Of a stretch of DNA of 64,000 nt, positions 8,802 through 17,211 are shown piece by piece. Under the pieces are notes generated by a model. It saw nothing but the letters and a program-made list of their open reading frames with translations. It was not told where the DNA came from and searched no databases. Numbering within the stretch: the first letter of the stretch is position 1; the number at the start of each line of letters is the position of its first letter. The DNA comes from Nitrospira sp. CR1.1 (GTDB lineage Bacteria > Nitrospirota > Nitrospiria > Nitrospirales > Nitrospiraceae), in contig WIAF01000007.1 of the NCBI GenBank assembly GCA_014055465.1, positions 186,001-250,000 of the forward strand, read 5' to 3'. A program made the translations under genes and the position numbers.

Positions 8802-10138
8802 CGCTCGATGTGAGACAGCATATCGGCGTTCGACGCAAACTTGAATTCTCCGATGGCATCTGGCGATGTGGCGTGAGCTTTCTCCACCGTATCCAGCACT
8901 TTCAGGCCGTCGAGGTCGACTGGCTTGCTCTTCCGTTCTTTCAGGATCGCGTGCAATTTTGACAGAATCTGGTCTACCGGAGCGCCGGATTGTGAAGACT
9001 TGGTCGTCAGGTAGCGCGAGATCACTTCCGCGCACCAGTCGCCGTCCCGCTTGGCGATGCCCACAAGACCTTCACTCGCCTTGCGCGCCCATCCGGCGAG
9101 AAACACTCCGTCCACCACCTGCCCTGATTTTTCATCATAGGCCTGAAACAACGAATCGTCCGGATCATTGCCGGTCTTGGTCGGATTCGTGACGTACACG
9201 CCGTTCTTGTAGGGCAATCCTACCGTGTCATCTACCCGATCGCCCACGGCGAATACGACGCTGTCCACCGGGAACTCATACAGCTGTTTGAGCCCCACCG
9301 CGGCAGTGTCTTCGCCTTTCGGTTCCAGCTTATTTTCTTCCATCTCGAGGGCGCGCACACGGTTGTTGGCATCAACGAGGACGCGCTTCGGCGAAGCGAG
9401 AAACCGGAATCCCATTTTGGAGGAACTATCTGTCGACTCGCACTTCGTAAATTCCGCCGTCAGGCCGGCCAGGACTTCGTCGGCATTTTGTCCGACTGCC
9501 GCCAGCCGTTCTTTGATGCGGGCGAATTCTTTGGCGATGCCATCGTGATCCATATTTGAGCAGACGGCTCGAATCTCTTTTGGATTATATTTGCGCTCGA
9601 CGGGACCGCGGCGGGCAATAGCGGTCACCCGCTCCACTTTCTTGTAGCGAATCAGCCAATGCGCGATATCGACCATGACGTCGCCCACCCCAATAATGGC
9701 GACATGTTTGCCCATGTCGAACGGACGATCACCGAAACCGGGCAGGCGATTGAAGTGATACACCACATCCTTGGCATGGAAGACGCCTTTGGCGGAATCA
9801 CCTTCGACGCCGATCGCTTTGGTGCCCTGGGCGCCGATGGAGAAGGCCACGGCACAGGCGCCCAATCCGCGCAACTCCTCGACCGTCAGATCCTTCCCCT
9901 GTCCCACCGAGACGTTTCCAAAATAATGCACATTGGGCTGTTCGAGCATCTCCCAATACTGTTTTTTCAAACCGCCGCGCAGTTTCAACTTGCTGGGGAA
10001 AATCCCATACTCGGCCAGTCCGCCGAACTTGATGTCCCGATTGAGTATGATGACCTCGTGGCCCGCATCCGCCATCTTTTTTGCCAAGGCCATTCCCGCA
10101 GGGCCTGCGCCGACAACAATGACTACATGTCCGCTCAT
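8789..10138 (-). CDS. FAD-dependent pyridine nucleotide oxidoreductase (adrenodoxin/ferredoxin reductase-like)
   Basis: The 449-residue protein has an N-terminal FAD-binding Rossmann motif (VVGAGPAGMALAKKM, residues 8-22), a second dinucleotide site (IIGVGDVMVDIAHWL, residues 148-162) in the place where ferredoxin-NADP reductases of the adrenodoxin-reductase type bind NADP, and the late FAD contact FLAGWARK. There is no CxxC redox-active disulfide, so it is not a thioredoxin or lipoamide reductase. A role in passing electrons between NAD(P)H and a ferredoxin-like partner is plausible, but the partner is not encoded here. Single gene, convergent with nadK. Confidence 0.75.
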   Translation of the reverse strand: MSGHVVIVVGAGPAGMALAKKMADAGHEVIILNRDIKFGGLAEYGIFPSKLKLRGGLKKQYWEMLEQPNVHYFGNVSVGQGKDLTVEELRGLGACAVAFSIGAQGTKAIGVEGDSAKGVFHAKDVVYHFNRLPGFGDRPFDMGKHVAIIGVGDVMVDIAHWLIRYKKVERVTAIARRGPVERKYNPKEIRAVCSNMDHDGIAKEFARIKERLAAVGQNADEVLAGLTAEFTKCESTDSSSKMGFRFLASPKRVLVDANNRVRALEMEENKLEPKGEDTAAVGLKQLYEFPVDSVVFAVGDRVDDTVGLPYKNGVYVTNPTKTGNDPDDSLFQAYDEKSGQVVDGVFLAGWARKASEGLVGIAKRDGDWCAEVISRYLTTKSSQSGAPVDQILSKLHAILKERKSKPVDLDGLKVLDTVEKAHATSPDAIGEFKFASNADMLSHIERGRV

Positions 10139-10341
10139 TATCTATCCTTCAATCTATATCGACAATGGATGAATCGTGGTCACAGGGACCCTCCGCGGAT
10201 CGTGACGGTCAGACGGCTAAAGTCCCCAAAATTTTTCGCACGTTAGCATAGGGCTCCTCGGGCTGTCAAAAGCCGAGCGCAGCCGGCGGTGTGCTCCTGC
10301 CCTGCTGACACGAAATTCCGGCGATCCGCTTTGCCCGCTCT

Positions 10342-11796
10342 CTACCCGCCTGCGCTCCCGACCGGTCCTCCGGCCTGAGTCATGCGCCAAGGATCAAGCA
10401 GTTGAGTGAGTCGCTTTTCAGGCAAAACGTTTTGTTCTCGAGCCACCTGGCGGACGGTCTTGCCGGACTTATATGCGTCTTTGGCCAGTTTTGCGGCGGC
10501 TTCGTAGCCAATGACCGGCGCGAGTGCTGTGCACATGGCCAGGCTTTCCTCAATGAGGCTCTTGCAGCGCTCTTCATTTGCCTTGATGCCCGCAATGCAC
10601 TTCACAGCAAAGTTTGTCGAAGCCGTCGCAAGCAATTCGATAGACTGCAGCAGATTGTAGGCCATCACCGGCAACATCACGATCAATTCAAAGTTGGCGG
10701 CCTGCCCCCCGACCGTGATGGTCACGTCATTGCCGATCACCTGAGCGCAGACCATGGTGACGGATTCTGCAATCACGGGGTTCACTTTGCCCGGCATGAT
10801 GGAGGACCCCGGTTGGGTTTCCGGCAGATTGATCTCGCCGAGGCCGCACCGCGGACCGGAACCGAGCCAGCGGATGTCGTTCGCAATCTTCATCAGGCTG
10901 ACGGCCAAGGTGCGCAATGCCCCGCTCGCTTCGACCAGTGAATCTTGCGCCGACTGTCCTTCGAAGTGATTAGCCGCTTCCTTGAAGGTGCACCCGGTTT
11001 CCTTTGAAATAAGCGTCATCACCTTGCCGGCAAATTTGGGGTGACAGTTCAGGCCAGTGCCGACCGCAGTGCCGCCGAGAGCGACTTCGGACAGGGCCGC
11101 CTGTGCCTGCTTCATCCTGGCTATCCCCAGTTCGATTTGCCTGGCGTAGCCTCCGAATTCCTGCCCCAATCGGACCGGTGTCGCATCCTGCAAATGCGTG
11201 CGGCCGATCTTGACGATCTTGTCGAATTCGCGCGCCTTGCCGCTCAGCGCCTTATGGAGTTGGGTCAGCGCGGGAATGAGTTGCCGCTGGATGGTTTCCG
11301 AGGCGGCAATATGAATGGCGGTCGGAATGACGTCATTGCTCGATTGGCCGAGGTTCACATGGTCGTTCGGGTGCACGAGTTTGCTGCCTCTGGCGCCGCC
11401 GAGCAGTTCCGTTGCCCGGTTTGAGATGACCTCGTTCGTATTCATGTTCGTGGAAGTGCCGGAGCCGGTCTGAAAAATATCCACCGGAAATTCGACATCC
11501 AAACGACCGTCGACGACTTCGGTCGCGGCGCGAATGATGGCGTCTGCCGGTTTTTTGTCGAGCAGCTTCAGCGAGTGATTGACTGAGGCGGCGGCGCGTT
11601 TGATGAGTCCCATCGCCCGGATCATGGCGCGAGGAATGCGCAGCGAACTGATCGGAAAGTTTTCGATCGCGCGGGCCGTTTGCACCCCGTAATAGGCGTT
11701 GGAGGGGACCGGGAGTTCCCCCATCGTGTCGCGCTCCATGCGCGTGGCGGTCGTCGCTGATGCGGGGCTCTTGGGCATGCGCGAAGCGTTCTTCAT
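10342..11796 (-). CDS. fumC: Class II fumarate hydratase
   Basis: Interconverts fumarate and malate (oxidative or reductive TCA cycle). With the ATG at 11796, which has a GAGGAG ribosome binding site, the protein is 484 residues. Diagnostic motifs are TGSGTSTNMNTNEV, GRTHLQDATPVRLGQE, and the fumarase/aspartase signature GSSIMPGKVNP. The stretch AYYGVQTARAIENFPIS near the N-terminus resembles aspartate ammonia-lyase, but GPRCGLGEI and the TGSGTST block favour fumarase. A long in-frame extension up to 12006 runs through the hsp20 terminator and is not coding. Confidence 0.9.
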   Translation of the reverse strand: MKNASRMPKSPASATTATRMERDTMGELPVPSNAYYGVQTARAIENFPISSLRIPRAMIRAMGLIKRAAASVNHSLKLLDKKPADAIIRAATEVVDGRLDVEFPVDIFQTGSGTSTNMNTNEVISNRATELLGGARGSKLVHPNDHVNLGQSSNDVIPTAIHIAASETIQRQLIPALTQLHKALSGKAREFDKIVKIGRTHLQDATPVRLGQEFGGYARQIELGIARMKQAQAALSEVALGGTAVGTGLNCHPKFAGKVMTLISKETGCTFKEAANHFEGQSAQDSLVEASGALRTLAVSLMKIANDIRWLGSGPRCGLGEINLPETQPGSSIMPGKVNPVIAESVTMVCAQVIGNDVTITVGGQAANFELIVMLPVMAYNLLQSIELLATASTNFAVKCIAGIKANEERCKSLIEESLAMCTALAPVIGYEAAAKLAKDAYKSGKTVRQVAREQNVLPEKRLTQLLDPWRMTQAGGPVGSAGG

Positions 11797-11950
11797 CGTT
11801 GAATCTCCTCGAATGACTGGCGGTTGAGCTGCTTGACGCGCGCATAATAAACGCTCGCCCTTCAGAAGCACAAGCGTGGCCTTGAGCAACCGCACGATGG
11901 GCGATTGGTCAAGGACCGTTCGGAGGGGAATGGGTGGCAGGTGACGCGAT

Positions 11951-11986
11951 GAAAAAAAGAAAAGGCCCGCCGGGGGGGCGGGCCTT
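11951..11986 (-). terminator. Rho-independent terminator of hsp20
   Basis: On the minus strand a 10-bp stem AAGGCCCGCC / GGCGGGCCTT is followed by TTCTTTTTTT. It starts about 25 bases after the hsp20 stop codon. Confidence 0.9.
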
Positions 11987-12011
11987 GCTTCCTGACCGGG
12001 ACGCACTCTGC

Positions 12012-12467
12012 TCAGCCGATTTTCACATCGATCTGTTTCGGTTTCGCCTTTTCTGATTTGGGCAGGTGCAGGTGCAGCACGCCATCCGTATATTCAGCCT
12101 TCACCTTGCTCTCGTCCACTGAATCGGGAAGTGTGAAACTCCGGACAAACCGGCCGTACGACCGTTCGATCCGATGATACTTCTTCGCCTTCTCTTCCTT
12201 CTCCTGCTTCCGCTCGCCCTGCAACGTAAGGACTCCGTCTTCGACCGTCACCTTCACGTCTTCTTTTTTGATCTCGGGAAGCTCGGCCTTGATGGCATAT
12301 TCGGCTTCGGTTTCGCTGATGTCGACCGTCGGCGCCCAATCGGTCACCGTCATCACTTCCTTGCCCTGGGTGGCGGTTTGAGCGGCTCCCGGTCGTGTGA
12401 TCATCCGGTTCAGCCGGTCGGACATTTCTTCCAATTCCCGAAATGGATCCCATCGTACGATCGCCAT
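12012..12467 (-). CDS. Hsp20/alpha-crystallin family small heat shock protein
   Basis: ATP-independent holdase chaperone. The 151-residue protein starts with MAIVRWDPFRELEEM, the usual beginning of Hsp20 class proteins, and has an alpha-crystallin domain at about residues 45-140 with the A-x-x-x-n-GVL motif (TDGVLHLHLPK) and a C-terminal I-x-V/I motif (IDVKIG). The ATG at 12467 is preceded by a strong AGGAGG; an upstream ATG at 12515 lacks one. It has its own terminator and so appears monocistronic. Confidence 0.95.
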   Translation of the reverse strand: MAIVRWDPFRELEEMSDRLNRMITRPGAAQTATQGKEVMTVTDWAPTVDISETEAEYAIKAELPEIKKEDVKVTVEDGVLTLQGERKQEKEEKAKKYHRIERSYGRFVRSFTLPDSVDESKVKAEYTDGVLHLHLPKSEKAKPKQIDVKIG

Positions 12468-12596
12468 TGTGGAACCTCCTTGTGTGGATGTCTTGATGGT
12501 CTTCACTTGAGCCATCCTACTTACAATAGGGGAGGTAATCTCCGCGCCGGCGAAGTCAAGGGCGCGGCCTCGAGAGTTATGGTCGTAGCCGGGGCC

Positions 12597-12624
12597 TTGA
12601 CATTGGAACCCTCGGCATTATTTA
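12597..12624 (+). promoter_or_regulatory. Possible promoter of the 29-residue membrane protein gene
   Basis: A perfect TTGACA at 12597-12602 is followed after 16 bp by TATTTA (12619-12624), about 30 bases upstream of the small ATG at 12655. The -10 match is only moderate. Confidence 0.5.
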
Positions 12625-12654
12625 GTAGCCCCCTTCATACAGGAGACATTCGCC

Positions 12655-12744
12655 ATGTTGGAATTCATTTCCTATGCATTGCTCGGCGTCATCATGATGG
12701 TTACGTCCGTGGTGTTGTGGTGGTTCATCGGCCGAACCGAATAA
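12655..12744 (+). CDS. 29-residue single-span membrane protein
   Basis: A short gene with ATG at 12655, a GGAG ribosome binding site at suitable distance (AGGAGACATTCGCC before the ATG), and a TTGACA element upstream. The product begins MLEFISYALLGVIMM, continues as one hydrophobic helix of roughly 20 residues ending in VVLWWFIG, and closes with the charged tail RTE. This is the architecture of small membrane subunits such as CydX, KdpF or CcoQ-like peptides, but I cannot assign it to any of them. It lies between divergent hsp20 and convergent gltA, with no membrane enzyme next to it. Not a shadow of another gene: no gene lies on either strand at this place. Confidence 0.6.
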   Translation: MLEFISYALLGVIMMVTSVVLWWFIGRTE

Positions 12745-12756
12745 TCCGCCGTCAGC

Positions 12757-13890
12757 CTATCGTCGATCGATCGGCACGTAATGCCGATCATGTTCCCCGG
12801 AATAGATCTGATCGGGCCGGTAGAGTTTGTTTTCCCGCAATTGCTCCAGCCAATGCGCCAGCCATCCGCTCACCCGCGCCATGGCGAAGAGCGGCGTAAA
12901 CAGATCGACCTCGATGCCCATCTTGTCGTAGATGATGCCCGAATAGAAATCGACGTTCGGGTAAATGCCCTTTCCTTGTAAGTGTTCGCCGGCGAGTTGT
13001 TCCACCGCCACCGCGACCTCATAGAGCGGAGACGTTCCGCAGACATTGAACAGTCGCATGCAGAGATCCTGCAGCACGGTTGCGCGAGGATCTTTCACCT
13101 TATAGACGCGGTGTCCGAATCCCATCAATTTGTGTTTCCCCTTGAGACGCGCATCCACCGCCGCGCGGGCCTGCGCCGGAGTGCCGATTTCTTTCAGCAT
13201 CGTCACCACTTCTTCGTTTGCGCCTCCGTGCAACGGGCCTTTCAGGGCCCCAATCGAGGAGGCCACAACGGTATACGGATCAGCCAGCGTGGAAGCCGTG
13301 ACCATGCCGGCGAAGGTCGAGGCGTTCATGGTGTGTTCGGCGTGGAGAATCAGGCAGTCATCAAAGACCTCGCTCCACAGGGGATGCGGGACGGTTTCCG
13401 TCAGCATGTACAGAAAGTTCTCGGCAAAGGGCAGATCGTCCCGAGGAGGAATATATTCGTCCCCACGCCGCAGCCGCGCCCAGGCCGCGACGATGGTGGG
13501 CAGTTTGGCGATCAGGCGTACCGCCGACCAGTAGTTGTTGTCGACATCCTTGACGTTGCGGCCCGGGTAAAACATGCCGAGCGCCGCCACCGCCGCCTGC
13601 AAGGCGTCCATCGGGTGCCCATGTTCAGGCATGACCTTCAGCAGGTCCACAATGCGGAACTTGATCCGCCGGTGGTGGGTGACGTCATCCACCCACCGCG
13701 TGAGTTCAGTTGCAGTCGGCAGCCGAGCGAACAAGAGCAGGTAACTGGTTTCGAGAAAGGACGAATGCTGACACAGTTCCTCCACCCGAATGCCGCGATA
13801 CTCGAGCACTCCTCGCAGTCCATCCACGTCGCTGATCGCTGATTTTGCGGCAGGAACACCGGCAAGACCCGGCATGAAGTCATGCGGCAT
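12757..13890 (-). CDS. gltA: Citrate synthase
   Basis: Condenses oxaloacetate and acetyl-CoA to citrate. The 377-residue protein has the expected active-site residues: His186 (HAEHTMNAS), His221 in GPLHGGANE, His260 in GFGHRVYK, and Asp314 in NVDFYSG. Its length is that of the shorter type found in Bacteria and Archaea with two-domain dimeric enzymes, shorter than E. coli GltA, which has an N-terminal extension. A homopolymeric run of nine G (13981-13989) lies about 90 bases upstream of the start. Monocistronic as far as can be seen. Confidence 0.95.
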   Translation of the reverse strand: MPHDFMPGLAGVPAAKSAISDVDGLRGVLEYRGIRVEELCQHSSFLETSYLLLFARLPTATELTRWVDDVTHHRRIKFRIVDLLKVMPEHGHPMDALQAAVAALGMFYPGRNVKDVDNNYWSAVRLIAKLPTIVAAWARLRRGDEYIPPRDDLPFAENFLYMLTETVPHPLWSEVFDDCLILHAEHTMNASTFAGMVTASTLADPYTVVASSIGALKGPLHGGANEEVVTMLKEIGTPAQARAAVDARLKGKHKLMGFGHRVYKVKDPRATVLQDLCMRLFNVCGTSPLYEVAVAVEQLAGEHLQGKGIYPNVDFYSGIIYDKMGIEVDLFTPLFAMARVSGWLAHWLEQLRENKLYRPDQIYSGEHDRHYVPIDRR

Positions 13891-14082
13891 AGAGTCTGTC
13901 TCCTCTCTTCAACAATTCTATGGGGCATCACGCGTGATGCGATGGATTCCACGAACGGCCCTCGCGTCCCGGGTTCCTGAGGGGGGGGGCCGCATGGCGT
14001 CAGCTTATCACGATCGATAGGATGGACTCAGCCGTCACCTTGAATTGAGCGGAGTCGCTTGGCATACTACCTCGAAACACGT

Positions 14083-14364
14083 ATGACGGTCGACTGTGGA
14101 GAATACACTGTGAGGCGACTCGCGCGAATGCTTCTGCTGGCCGGGCTGTTGGCGGCAGGCGTCGCGCTGGTGATGCTGCAGGTTGGGGAGCGGCCGGATG
14201 CGCACGAGAATGCCGCCGCCTCTCCGGGATCACATCGGGCGGGACGCAGCACCTTGAGTCATGGAGGCCCGGCTGCCGGGGCCGTTCCCGGCAATTCCGA
14301 ACGGCTGCCTGCCAGCGGAAGCCACGAGCCGTCCACACAGTTTCCACCGGCAACAAAGAGGTAA
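14083..14364 (+). CDS. Small membrane-anchored or secreted protein of unknown function
   Basis: With the ATG at 14083 the product has 93 residues: a short basic N-terminus (VRRLARM), one hydrophobic segment (LLLAGLLAAGVALVML), and then a low-complexity Gly/Ser/Ala/Pro/His-rich tail of about 60 residues. It looks like a signal anchor with a disordered extracytoplasmic tail. It ends 3 bases before the start of the next plus-strand gene, which also encodes an exported protein, so the two are probably cotranscribed. The TTG at 14059 and an internal GTG are alternative starts. No family was recognised. Confidence 0.5.
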   Translation: MTVDCGEYTVRRLARMLLLAGLLAAGVALVMLQVGERPDAHENAAASPGSHRAGRSTLSHGGPAAGAVPGNSERLPASGSHEPSTQFPPATKR

Positions 14365-14367
14365 GGC

Positions 14368-14751
14368 ATGAGCTGGTTCCGTGGAATGGCGCTAGGAATG
14401 CTGATGGTATCTGCCCTAAGTATCACGGCCCGGGCTGATGACGACCAGATCTTCTTTGCCGTCGTCAGTGAGGTGCCGAAAGATAAAACGCGCATTTCTG
14501 CGAAAGTCCTCCAGGACAGCGCCTCTTCCGACATGAAACTCATTCCGAGCGAGACGGTGATCACGAATCCCGTCTGGCGCACGTTGGAAGTCTGTCATGC
14601 CCTCAAGATCGAGGGCGTGAAGATCGGCGAGGGCTTGAAGGTGATGTCTGCGCGCGTGTTGGATGCCAGCATGTTGCCGATGGCGCTACAAGGATTCGCG
14701 GGCGATTGTCTGATTAAGAAGGCCGTGGAGATTGCCCCGTTCGCAGAGTGA
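14368..14751 (+). CDS. Exported protein of unknown function
   Basis: The 127-residue product has a clear signal peptide (MSWFRGMALGMLMVSALSITARA, cleavage after ARA near residue 23). The mature part of about 104 residues has two cysteines (CHALK and GDC) that could form a disulfide and no recognised domain. The ribosome binding site AGAGGTAAGGC precedes the ATG. It follows the small membrane protein gene at 14083 by 3 bases. Predicted location is the periplasm. Function unknown. Confidence 0.7.
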   Translation: MSWFRGMALGMLMVSALSITARADDDQIFFAVVSEVPKDKTRISAKVLQDSASSDMKLIPSETVITNPVWRTLEVCHALKIEGVKIGEGLKVMSARVLDASMLPMALQGFAGDCLIKKAVEIAPFAE

Positions 14752-14829
14752 TATGAAACGGCGGTTAGTCGTGAGTTTGAAGTCACGAGAGGGGCCTCGC
14801 GGCTCAGGCCTGAGGAGTCACCACATTCG

Positions 14830-15207
14830 TCAGGACTGACAGTCCTGGCAGGTTGTCGGCTCTTCCTCCCTGTCGCATTCATCAGCCGTGAGGGGGAAAA
14901 ATTGCTCGCAGAGTCCGCAGGTGCGGATCTCGAAATAGGCGATCCCCTTGTCATCGATATCCGTGGGGAGCAGCAGTTCGAGCGGATCGTAGCCCAGCCG
15001 GACGTCGTCTTCGAACCGGATGATGGCCAAGCGGTCGTTGAAGACCTCAAACGTGGCTTCTTTTCCCTTCCGCTCCAACCGATGCCCCACGACAAACACC
15101 GGTTGGCCTTTGCGTTTGGTGCGCAGATCTTTCAAGGTGCGCTGCGTGGCGGTGGCGCAGGCGAATTTGCCGGTCTGATCGCTGGTGTCGGTTCCAAAGA
15201 TGGGCAT
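14830..15207 (-). CDS. Hypothetical protein with C-terminal Cys motifs
   Basis: 125 residues, cytoplasmic by appearance. The N-terminal two thirds is mixed alpha/beta with a repeated hydrophobic pattern (FVVGHRLERKGKEATFEVFNDRLAIIRFEDD). The C-terminus carries CGLC, then a single C, then CQDC, which is a pattern suited to binding one zinc ion. The opposite strand also has an open frame here, but the ordered cysteine pairs favour this strand. No family recognised. Confidence 0.55.
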   Translation of the reverse strand: MPIFGTDTSDQTGKFACATATQRTLKDLRTKRKGQPVFVVGHRLERKGKEATFEVFNDRLAIIRFEDDVRLGYDPLELLLPTDIDDKGIAYFEIRTCGLCEQFFPLTADECDREEEPTTCQDCQS

Positions 15208-15309
15208 CGGTGGTGACTATCGTGTTGAGATGAATGTCGTGTGTCCATGTAACACAGGTGAAAAATTTGCGTCAAGGGAACCCTGTTATGAGGGAGAAAG
15301 GCTGACGGC

Positions 15310-15660
15310 ATGCCGGAGATCACCATTTATCAGAAACCCACGTGTTCAACTTGTCGAGAGGCCGTGCGCCTGGTGCGGGAGAGCGGGCAGCCGTTCACGG
15401 CGGTCAATTATTACGAACAACCGTTCACGAAGAGCCGGCTCAAAGACCTGCTGAAAAAGGCCGGCCTCTCGGCGCGCGACGTGTTGCGCACGAAAGAAGA
15501 CCTCTATAAGTCACTGAAGCTTGCCGATCCCTCGCTGAGCGAGGACTATTTGCTCGATCAGATGCTTGCGCATCCTGATTTGATCCAGCGGCCCATCGTT
15601 GTCAAAGGCGACAACGTCATGCTGGCGCGCCCGGCCGATACGGTGACGGAGTTGCTCTGA
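15310..15660 (+). CDS. ArsC/Spx-family thioredoxin-fold protein (arsenate reductase-like)
   Basis: The 116-residue protein begins with the ArsC-type thioredoxin fold ITIYQKPTCSTCREAV, with a CxxC (Cys12 and Cys15) where glutaredoxin-dependent arsenate reductases have a single catalytic cysteine, and includes the conserved RPIVVKGDNVMLARP near the C-terminus (the Arg of the anion pocket). These features place it in the ArsC/YffB/Spx superfamily. No arsenic resistance genes are nearby, so a true arsenate reductase role is not supported by context; a general thiol role is possible. The ATG is preceded by GAGGGAGAAAGG. Confidence 0.85.
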   Translation: MPEITIYQKPTCSTCREAVRLVRESGQPFTAVNYYEQPFTKSRLKDLLKKAGLSARDVLRTKEDLYKSLKLADPSLSEDYLLDQMLAHPDLIQRPIVVKGDNVMLARPADTVTELL

Positions 15661-15730
15661 ACGATCCGGCTGAGACGATCGCGGAGACCCAGCCCGCAGT
15701 GGCGGGACGGTGAGATGGGGGGAGGCAGAG

Positions 15731-15973
15731 GTGTTTGCATCTAGCTCGATGGAACGGGTGTCACTGCTGGGGCGGGTTGTGCAGCGTCTGAATCTTCGAT
15801 TTCCATCCCTGTTCGTGGTATTCGCCTTCCTCACCTTGGCGGATCTTATCGTTCCTGATGTGATTCCGCTGGCTGACGAAATCGGGCTGGCGCTGTTGAC
15901 GCTGTTATTGGGAATGTGGAAAGACCGTCGCTCGCTCCATCGGGAGGGGCCTGCTCGCGGGGCATCCCGGTGA
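15731..15973 (+). CDS. Small membrane protein, resembles DUF6116
   Basis: 80 residues from a GTG at 15731, which has a GGGGGGAGG ribosome binding site 5 bases upstream; an in-frame GTG at 15710 is less well placed. The product has an amphipathic N-terminus, two hydrophobic segments (LFVVFAFLTLADLIV and IGLALLTLLLGMW) separated by the conserved-looking PDVIPLADE, and a basic tail. This arrangement resembles the DUF6116 family (PDPIPFVDE-like centre), from memory and not checked by search. Function unknown. It follows the ArsC-like gene by about 70 bases. Confidence 0.6.
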   Translation: MFASSSMERVSLLGRVVQRLNLRFPSLFVVFAFLTLADLIVPDVIPLADEIGLALLTLLLGMWKDRRSLHREGPARGASR

Positions 15974-16002
15974 TAGGCCACCTCTTCTCGATGTCTGCGT
16001 GT

Positions 16003-17208
16003 TTATGGATGGTCCAAATGTCCGAAACGGAGCTTGCCGATGTGCGGGTCGATCCACACTTTGAGATTCCCCGATAAGACGCTGAGCAGCGTTTCTCCCA
16101 CCAGTTGACGCCGCCATCCCCGCAGAACCGGAATATCGATTTCTTCCACCGGCGAGGCGCGTTCGACCAGGGCCTGCAAATCGCCGGTCGTGGCGATCAG
16201 GGTCGGCGCGATGTTCTCCATTGCGGCGCGGGACTTCAGCACGGCCTGCAGAAGTTCTAGCACTCCCGTGGATTCAGGATCCGGCTTTCGGTCTCGCGGC
16301 ACCTCCGGCCACTCGGACTCCGGCCGCGCCAAGGCTTGCTGCATGGTGGAGAGCAGCGCCTGGCCGTTCCGTTCGACTTCCGAGGAATACATCCCGCGCA
16401 TGCCGCGAAGTTGATCAAGCGTGCGTGGCGTTTGGCGGGCGAGCTGCACCAGCACCTCGTCGCGCATCACGCGTCCCCGCGGGACATTGCGGCGCCGGGC
16501 TTCCCCTTCACGCCAGGCGGCCAGATCGCGCAGAACGCCGGCGGCGCGCGGTTTAAGACTATCCCATCCGCGAATGCGTTGATATCGCTCCTGCGGATCG
16601 CGGGCTTGAGCGCCGAGTGAGATCTCCAGGCGGGAGAACTCTTCATCCACCCACTGTAGCCGCCCCATGACGGTCAGCTTTTGCCGCAGGTGCCGGTGGA
16701 CGGGCAGCAGAAATGTCACGTCGTCGAGGGCATAGACCAGTTGTTCCCGGCTCAGCGGGCGCTGGCTCCAGTTGGTGAAGGTATGGGCTTTATCGAGTTT
16801 CACGCCTTGCACCCGCTGCACCAGGTTGGCGTAGGCGGTTTGCGCGCCGTACCCGACCATCGCGGCGGCAATCTGCGTGTCGAAAAACGGCTTCGGCAGC
16901 CGCCCGGCATGGTGCGCAAACAGCTCCAGATCCTGACGACCCGCGTGAAGCACCTTCTCGATGCGGGTGTCGCAGACGAGCTCCCAGAACCGCGTCATGG
17001 GCGCGCTATCCTGCACGGCGGGGAAGTCGATGACGGCCGCGACCCCTTCCGCCGCCACCTGGATGAGTTCCAGGCGCGGAATGAAATGGTCTTCCCCCAT
17101 GAATTCGGTGTCGATGGCGATCACCGTACTCTCCGCCAGTTGGTCGCACAGGCGGTCAAGCATGTCCTCGGACGCAATCACAGTCTGGTCTGGTTCTACA
17201 ATAGCCAT
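16003..17208 (-). CDS. rnd: Ribonuclease D
   Basis: 3'-5' exoribonuclease for tRNA and small RNA maturation. The 401-residue protein shows the DEDDy catalytic set: Asp33 and Glu35 in IDTEFM, Asp93 in HAGRQDLELF, and Tyr159 with Asp163 in YALDDV. An HRDC domain follows (about residues 205-290), with RGMRGM. The length matches E. coli RNase D. The upstream gene is a J-domain protein whose stop lies 3 bases before the rnd start, so they form an operon. Confidence 0.95.
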   Translation of the reverse strand: MAIVEPDQTVIASEDMLDRLCDQLAESTVIAIDTEFMGEDHFIPRLELIQVAAEGVAAVIDFPAVQDSAPMTRFWELVCDTRIEKVLHAGRQDLELFAHHAGRLPKPFFDTQIAAAMVGYGAQTAYANLVQRVQGVKLDKAHTFTNWSQRPLSREQLVYALDDVTFLLPVHRHLRQKLTVMGRLQWVDEEFSRLEISLGAQARDPQERYQRIRGWDSLKPRAAGVLRDLAAWREGEARRRNVPRGRVMRDEVLVQLARQTPRTLDQLRGMRGMYSSEVERNGQALLSTMQQALARPESEWPEVPRDRKPDPESTGVLELLQAVLKSRAAMENIAPTLIATTGDLQALVERASPVEEIDIPVLRGWRRQLVGETLLSVLSGNLKVWIDPHIGKLRFGHLDHP

Positions 17209-17211
17209 GGA

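Noticed and set aside
10342-12006. Reading fumC as aspartate ammonia-lyase because of AYYGVQTARAIENF
   Set aside because: The rest (TGSGTSTNMN, GPRCGLGEI) fits fumarase class II better.
14902-15216. 104-codon plus-strand frame over the Cys-motif protein
   Set aside because: The opposite strand has ordered CxxC pairs and better composition.
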